Of a stretch of DNA of 9,511 nucleotides, positions 6,143-9,511 are shown piece by piece. The stretch's first letter is position 1; the number at the start of each line of letters is the position of its first letter. The DNA comes from Thermodesulfobacteriaceae bacterium (GTDB lineage: Bacteria > Desulfobacterota > Dissulfuribacteria > Dissulfuribacterales > UBA3076): positions 1 through 9,511 of the forward strand of contig DTYO01000109.1 in the NCBI GenBank assembly GCA_012961845.1. Direction: 5' to 3'. The translations under genes and the position numbers were made by a program. The notes beneath the pieces are model-generated. The model made no database searches and was not told the origin of the DNA. It was given only the letters and a program-made list of their open reading frames with translations.

Positions 6143-6172
6143 TTGATCTGAAAATCGTCCAACAATCATAAA
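6143..6172 (+). promoter_or_regulatory. Possible porin promoter
   Basis: TTGATC (6143-6148), an 18-base spacer, then CATAAA (6167-6172), with four of six consensus bases in each box, 60 bases ahead of the porin start. The score is modest and the surrounding region is AT-rich, so this is tentative. Confidence 0.3.
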
Positions 6173-6219
6173 AGCTGTTATTTAATCCAACAAAAGATGT
6201 CAATGTAACTAAACGGGTA

Positions 6220-6224
6220 GAGGT
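6220..6224 (+). promoter_or_regulatory. Ribosome binding site of porin gene
   Basis: GAGGT, extended to GAGGTTGAT, lies 7 bases before ATG 6232. It supports that start, as does the signal peptide that begins directly there. Confidence 0.65.
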
Positions 6225-6231
6225 TGATTAC

Positions 6232-7824
6232 ATGTGGAGAAGATATCTAACGTTAATAGTATTGTTAGCAGCAGGGCTGTTCCTCAGCAGTATCTCATTT
6301 GCCGGGCCGGGTTCAGTCCAGGTCAACACCGTCGGTGACATTACCCTCAGGATGGGTGCACAGGTCAGGATAGTACCCACATCTGAAATAGATCGCGATT
6401 TTGGTGTATCCAGCGATCTGACATTCGACCAGGAAAGAAAGGCTGCCAAGGCCATGCCTCTGAACTGGTTCAGCACCAGCACCCGCACACACTTCAACGA
6501 AACCGGCGGAGCTGTCAAAGACAGTTTCATCCGCGGTGAAAACCGTCTTTTCTTCAATTTCGCTCACAAAGAGGACTGGGATGTATACATGATGCTGGAA
6601 TCGGACACTGTTCTGGACCGCAGGTCCGCCGACCGCACCAACTTCATCAGCGGTGACCAATCACAGCAGTTCGGTATAGAACGTCTGATGGCACATCTCA
6701 ACCTTCCCTGGATCCACTCCAGGCTGAAGGCCGGCTGGGACGCCCAAGGTGTAGACATAGCCTATGGCGGCTTGGTCTATGGTCAGGACGATCCGGGAAT
6801 AGGCATAGTCGGAGGGGCAGGCGGATTCAAATGGGAAGCCACCTTTATCAAGAGTGACGAGGACGAGGCCGGTTACATGGGGAATCCCCTGCTGAGTACC
6901 AACTTCGGCCGGCCATCCGTTCTCAACCCCATCGGACTTCCTTCCCAGGGAAAAGATCAGGACCGCTCTTTCTACTATGCCAAGCTCGGTTATGACCTGG
7001 CCGGAACATTCATTGAGGGTTTCTACATGTGGGACAGAAACCGGCTGAGAGGCAGGTCTGTGGACAACATGTTTGTCGCCCTCCAGGGTAAGGGCGTCTA
7101 CGGCATTTTCAAACCTGTAGTGGAATTTGCCTACAATTTTGGGGAGGAAGACGCTACCAGGGCACATCCAGCTGACAGCGACATCAACGGCTGGGCCTTG
7201 TTCGGAGACCTCACCATCGACCTGAGCAAAATCGTCGATGTCAAGAAGTTCGAGGTCCATGTGGGTGGTTACTACATGAAGGGCGATGATGATCCCGGAG
7301 ACGGCGACTATGACGCCTTCACTCCTGCCGGTGCCCTCCACCGCTTCACCAAAAGCTTCGGAAGTGAACAGAGCATCTCCTTTGACACCGTCCCGATCCT
7401 GGGCCAACCTCTATACAGCATACAGCCGACAGGTTATGGCGGATATGAAAACCCCGGTCTGATCATGGTGGGAGGAGGCATGAAGAGCGGAATCGGGAAA
7501 TGGACATTCATCACCAACGTCATGGCCATGTGGTTTGACAGGTCCGCACCTGTCGAGGCCCATTACCGAGGCAAGATCACAGTGCCTGACTCAAGGGTCG
7601 AAATCAACAATTTCATGGGGGTAGAGTGGAACAATGAAATCCGTTACCATTTTTTCAAGGCAATGGCGCTCAAAGGAGGGCTGGCCTTCTTCTTCCCGGG
7701 TGACGGAAGCAAGGACATAACAAAGGCACTCAATGCCATCGGAAGAGGAGTAAGCTTTGCTGAGGGACGGGAAGCGGACGACATCTCCGTACGTGCCGCA
7801 GCCGAACTGCTCTGGTTTTTCTAA
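6232..7824 (+). CDS. Outer-membrane beta-barrel (porin-like) protein
   Basis: The 530-residue product begins with a classical signal peptide: MWRR, a hydrophobic core LTLIVLLAAGLFLSSI, and a likely cleavage after S-F-A (residue 24). The mature part is rich in Gly, Asp and aromatics, lacks hydrophobic helices, and shows many amphipathic strands of 8-10 residues with aromatic girdles (for example LFFNFAHKEDWDVYMMLES, FIEGFYMWDRN, WTFITNVMAMWF). It ends LLWFF, and a C-terminal Phe is the usual signal for outer-membrane barrel assembly. The overall look, with an early G-D-I-T-L-R-M-G-A-Q-V-R strand, resembles deltaproteobacterial porins of the alginate-export-like or phosphate-porin-like kind, but I cannot assign a substrate. 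It has its own ribosome site and is followed by a strong terminator, so it is probably transcribed alone or with aroF. Barrel assignment is confident; transport specificity is unknown. Confidence 0.85.
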   Translation: MWRRYLTLIVLLAAGLFLSSISFAGPGSVQVNTVGDITLRMGAQVRIVPTSEIDRDFGVSSDLTFDQERKAAKAMPLNWFSTSTRTHFNETGGAVKDSFIRGENRLFFNFAHKEDWDVYMMLESDTVLDRRSADRTNFISGDQSQQFGIERLMAHLNLPWIHSRLKAGWDAQGVDIAYGGLVYGQDDPGIGIVGGAGGFKWEATFIKSDEDEAGYMGNPLLSTNFGRPSVLNPIGLPSQGKDQDRSFYYAKLGYDLAGTFIEGFYMWDRNRLRGRSVDNMFVALQGKGVYGIFKPVVEFAYNFGEEDATRAHPADSDINGWALFGDLTIDLSKIVDVKKFEVHVGGYYMKGDDDPGDGDYDAFTPAGALHRFTKSFGSEQSISFDTVPILGQPLYSIQPTGYGGYENPGLIMVGGGMKSGIGKWTFITNVMAMWFDRSAPVEAHYRGKITVPDSRVEINNFMGVEWNNEIRYHFFKAMALKGGLAFFFPGDGSKDITKALNAIGRGVSFAEGREADDISVRAAAELLWFF

Positions 7825-7852
7825 CAAGCCAGGAAAAACAAAAAACGTAATG

Positions 7853-7880
7853 AAACGGCCCGGTTAAACCGGGCCGTTTT
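7853..7880. terminator. Bidirectional intrinsic terminator
   Basis: A GC-rich stem CGGCCCGG (7856-7863) pairs perfectly with CCGGGCCG (7869-7876), with further A-T pairs on both sides, an AAA tract before and a TTTT tract after. It lies 29 bases past the porin stop and 37 bases past the end of the convergent ispF gene, so it can stop transcription from both directions. Confidence 0.9.
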
Positions 7881-7916
7881 GCATCAAAACCAAGATAATA
7901 TGTACAGAAGATTCTG

Positions 7917-8402
7917 TCAGGAACCGATCAACACCACCGAATAAGCCACTATACCACGGCCTGTTCCTGTAAACCCCAAACCTTCCGTGGTGGTGGCCTT
8001 TATGTTGAGACGCGCCGTCTCGACTTTGCAGGCTTCAGACAACCTTGCTTTCATTTCCGGCAGGTAGGGAGCCATCCTGGGGGCCTGTGCAACAATAGTG
8101 AGATCTGCATTTACCAGCGCCCATCCGGCACCTGCTAACTTTCCTATCACCTCTTGCAGAAGAATGATACTCGAAATCCCTGCATACCTTGAATCGCTGT
8201 CAGGAAAATGTGTTCCTATATCACCAAAAGCAGCAGCACCCAGCAGGGCATCACACAGTGCATGGGTGAGAACGTCGGCATCAGAATGGCCAAGGAGGCC
8301 ATGAGAATAAGGGATTTCCACACCTCCAAGTACAAGAGAACGTCCCTTTACCAGCTCATGCACATCATATCCGAAGCCTATCCGATTCTGGATGTCAGGC
8401 AC
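7917..8402 (-). CDS. ispF: MEcPP synthase (2-C-methyl-D-erythritol 2,4-cyclodiphosphate synthase)
   Basis: This 161-residue enzyme is predicted to cyclise CDP-methylerythritol 2-phosphate to MEcPP with release of CMP in the MEP isoprenoid pathway; the family is a cytosolic homotrimer. Family motifs are all present: G-Y-D-V-H-E-L (11-17), where D13 and H15 bind the active-site zinc, G-H-S-D-A-D-V (38-44), the third zinc ligand H47 in L-T-H-A-L-C-D, D-I-G-T-H-F-P-D (61-68), and the nucleotide-site segment I-K-A-T-T-T-E-G-L-G-F (134-144) with E140. Length is normal. The start is GTG at 8402; it lies inside the end of ispD (8-base overlap), so translation is coupled. Separate ispD and ispF proteins encoded back to back are common; some bacteria fuse them. 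Confidence 0.97.
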   Translation of the reverse strand: MPDIQNRIGFGYDVHELVKGRSLVLGGVEIPYSHGLLGHSDADVLTHALCDALLGAAAFGDIGTHFPDSDSRYAGISSIILLQEVIGKLAGAGWALVNADLTIVAQAPRMAPYLPEMKARLSEACKVETARLNIKATTTEGLGFTGTGRGIVAYSVVLIGS

Positions 8403-9093
8403 TTTCCTGTCCTGTGATTTTTATCAGGGCCTCCGCCAGCCTCAGATCCCCGGGAGTTGTAATTTTAATATTGCCTGAACCAGATTCCACCACTCCCACA
8501 GTAATCCCGGCTACCTCCAGCAGACCGGCTTCATCGGTTGCGACGATATTCTTTTCATCCGCAAGCCTGTAGGCCGATTTCAGATCCTTTTTCCTGCATA
8601 CCTGTGGGGTCTGGGCCAGGAACAGACCATTTCTCTCTACAGTTCTTATTATCAATCCATCTTCATCGACCCGCTTAACTGTATCCTGGACAACTGTAGC
8701 TAGAATGGCCCCACCGATCTCCCTCGCCATGAGGCATACGGATTCAATCTGCTGGAGCGTTACGAACGGCCTGGCAGCATCATGAACAGCTGCCCACTTC
8801 ACTTCGGGATTAGATGCTTCCAATCCGCACCTGACTGATTCCTGCCTGGTAACCCCGCCCGGCACCACCTTGATATCGAAATCGTGCGCGTATTCACCTG
8901 CAATTTCTACTGCCTGCTCCTGATAGGCTATTGGTGCCACTATAATTATTTCCCGTACAAGATCCGACTTCAGAAATACTTCAAGACTCCAGGCCAGAAC
9001 AGGACGCCCGTTCAGATTGAGAAACTGTTTTGGAGTACCGGTTCCCATTCTGGTCCCGGAACCTGCTGCGGTAATAATGGCTGAGACATTCAT
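8395..9093 (-). CDS. ispD: MEP cytidylyltransferase
   Basis: This 232-residue cytosolic enzyme is predicted to transfer CMP from CTP to 2-C-methyl-D-erythritol 4-phosphate, two steps before IspF in the MEP pathway. The nucleotide-binding start A-A-G-S-G-T-R-M-G (9-17) contains R15, followed by P-K-Q-F (21-24) with K22. G-G-V-T-R-Q-E-S-V (79-87), H-D-A-A-R-P-F (104-110), D-T-V-K-R (137-141), Q-T-P-Q (161-164), T-D-E-A (186-189) and N-I-K-I-T-T-P-G-D-L (208-217) are the family's substrate-site motifs, with the closing lysine at 210. Length is typical. ATG 9093 has GAGGT (9103-9099) five bases upstream and a second GAGGT about 13 bases farther out. It overlaps ispF and is probably the first gene of the pair. 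Confidence 0.97.
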   Translation of the reverse strand: MNVSAIITAAGSGTRMGTGTPKQFLNLNGRPVLAWSLEVFLKSDLVREIIIVAPIAYQEQAVEIAGEYAHDFDIKVVPGGVTRQESVRCGLEASNPEVKWAAVHDAARPFVTLQQIESVCLMAREIGGAILATVVQDTVKRVDEDGLIIRTVERNGLFLAQTPQVCRKKDLKSAYRLADEKNIVATDEAGLLEVAGITVGVVESGSGNIKITTPGDLRLAEALIKITGQESA

Positions 9094-9153
9094 ACGGAAC
9101 CTCTGAAAGGCACCTCTAAAAATTGTTCTTTTGCACCATAACCGTGTTGGACG

Positions 9154-9179
9154 AAAAAAATAATCCTCGAAATATCAGT
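9154..9179. repeat. A-rich direct repeat, copy 2 (upstream of ispD)
   Basis: Seven A followed by TAATCCTCGAAATATCAGT; 17 of the 19 bases after the A-run match copy 1 at 3885-3903. The two differences are A to C. Same orientation as copy 1. Confidence 0.45.
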
Positions 9180-9421
9180 AATATGTCTGCGGTTATTTTT
9201 CTTGTCCGCCTTGTTCTGAAACAAAATTCCTATTTTTTAGACGTACCCTGAAAATAAAAAGCAACCTGAACGCCAAACGAAAAAATAGAAATTTTATCAT
9301 GAAATCAATTGATAAACCCGGAGCATTCTGAAAATCAAAATTCACTCATTACACGGCAGTCAGAAATTAGTCACCGGGTTGACCGCATCTGCCTAGTTAT
9401 CCCGGACCATTCAGTTCTATA

Positions 9422-9511
9422 ATTCCGAATAATTTGGTTCGCGAGTTTGCCGAAGATGTAAAGCGGAGAGTACACAGACGTACATTGGTAGTTCAATCCC
9501 CTGACAATGCA
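9422..9511 (+). repeat. Dispersed 90-base repeat, copy B (cut by window end)
   Basis: Gap-free match to the minus strand of 4197-4108 with 72 of 90 bases identical. A frame is open through it (LVREFAEDVKRR, then VVQSPDNA) from a TGA at 9380, with no ATG. It runs off the window, so its true length and whether an intact gene follows cannot be seen here. Confidence 0.7.

Larger units (their letters stand above)
9094..9511. other. Non-coding AT-rich region upstream of ispD
   Basis: I find no gene in these 418 bases. They contain the ispD ribosome site (tandem GAGGT on the minus strand), the second copy of the A-rich direct repeat (9154-9179), an inverted repeat (TTTATCA 9293-9299 with TGATAAA 9310-9316, enclosing most of the palindrome ATCAATTGAT 9304-9313), and at the right edge a copy of the 90-base dispersed repeat. 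No clear -35/-10 pair for ispD could be chosen. Confidence 0.55.

Noticed and set aside
6661..7407. 248-codon open frame on the minus strand opposite the porin gene
   Set aside because: It is a shadow of the porin gene with no recognisable domain or ribosome site.
9383..9420. An inverted second repeat arm next to copy B, to make a paired element as at copies A and C
   Set aside because: Only GCATCT and GACC line up at the right distance; the 14 bases between barely match, so it is not supported.

Overview
The window looks like an ordinary chromosomal segment of a Gram-negative bacterium, most likely a deltaproteobacterium (Desulfobacterota-type). The evidence is a porin-like outer-membrane protein with a signal peptide and a terminal Phe, the MEP isoprenoid genes ispD and ispF, a stand-alone isomerase of the transaldolase-fused glucose-6-phosphate isomerase type, and two small proteins (an OB-fold-like fragment and a zinc ribbon) that resemble families I associate with that group. 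The lineage is an inference. Genes have moderate GC; the two longest intergenic stretches are clearly AT-rich.

Layout. The 3' end of a small OB-fold-like protein (2-292, +) is followed by 5-formyltetrahydrofolate cyclo-ligase (372-956, +). Convergent to these is a two-gene minus-strand unit: glucose-6-phosphate isomerase (2062-3744), then a two-helix potassium channel with a cytoplasmic RCK/TrkA domain (1010-2008). A 780-base region without a convincing intact gene (3745-4524) carries repeats, hairpins and a decayed reading frame. Then come a 99-residue zinc-ribbon protein (4525-4824, +), a type I-beta DAHP synthase (4975-6105, +) and a 530-residue outer-membrane beta-barrel protein (6232-7824, +). 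A strong hairpin terminator (7853-7880) separates the porin from the convergent ispD-ispF pair (9093 to 7917, -). The window ends in another AT-rich non-coding stretch (9094-9511).

Most genes are housekeeping: one-carbon folate metabolism, glycolysis/gluconeogenesis, potassium flux, the first step of the shikimate pathway, and two steps of isoprenoid precursor synthesis. ispD and ispF overlap by 8 bases and are surely co-translated. pgi and the channel are 53 bases apart and probably co-transcribed. The other genes are neighbours without an obvious shared pathway.

The unexplained material lies between genes. A 90-base sequence at 4108-4197 (minus) recurs at 9422-9511 (plus) with 72 of 90 bases identical and no gaps. 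A shorter third copy lies at 4347-4389 (plus), and every difference from the first copy is a transition. A separate near-identical A-rich motif occurs upstream of both pgi and ispD. The third repeat copy sits inside a stretch with mutually exclusive inverted repeats just upstream of the zinc-ribbon gene. I see no CRISPR array, rRNA, tRNA, intact transposase or defence system.
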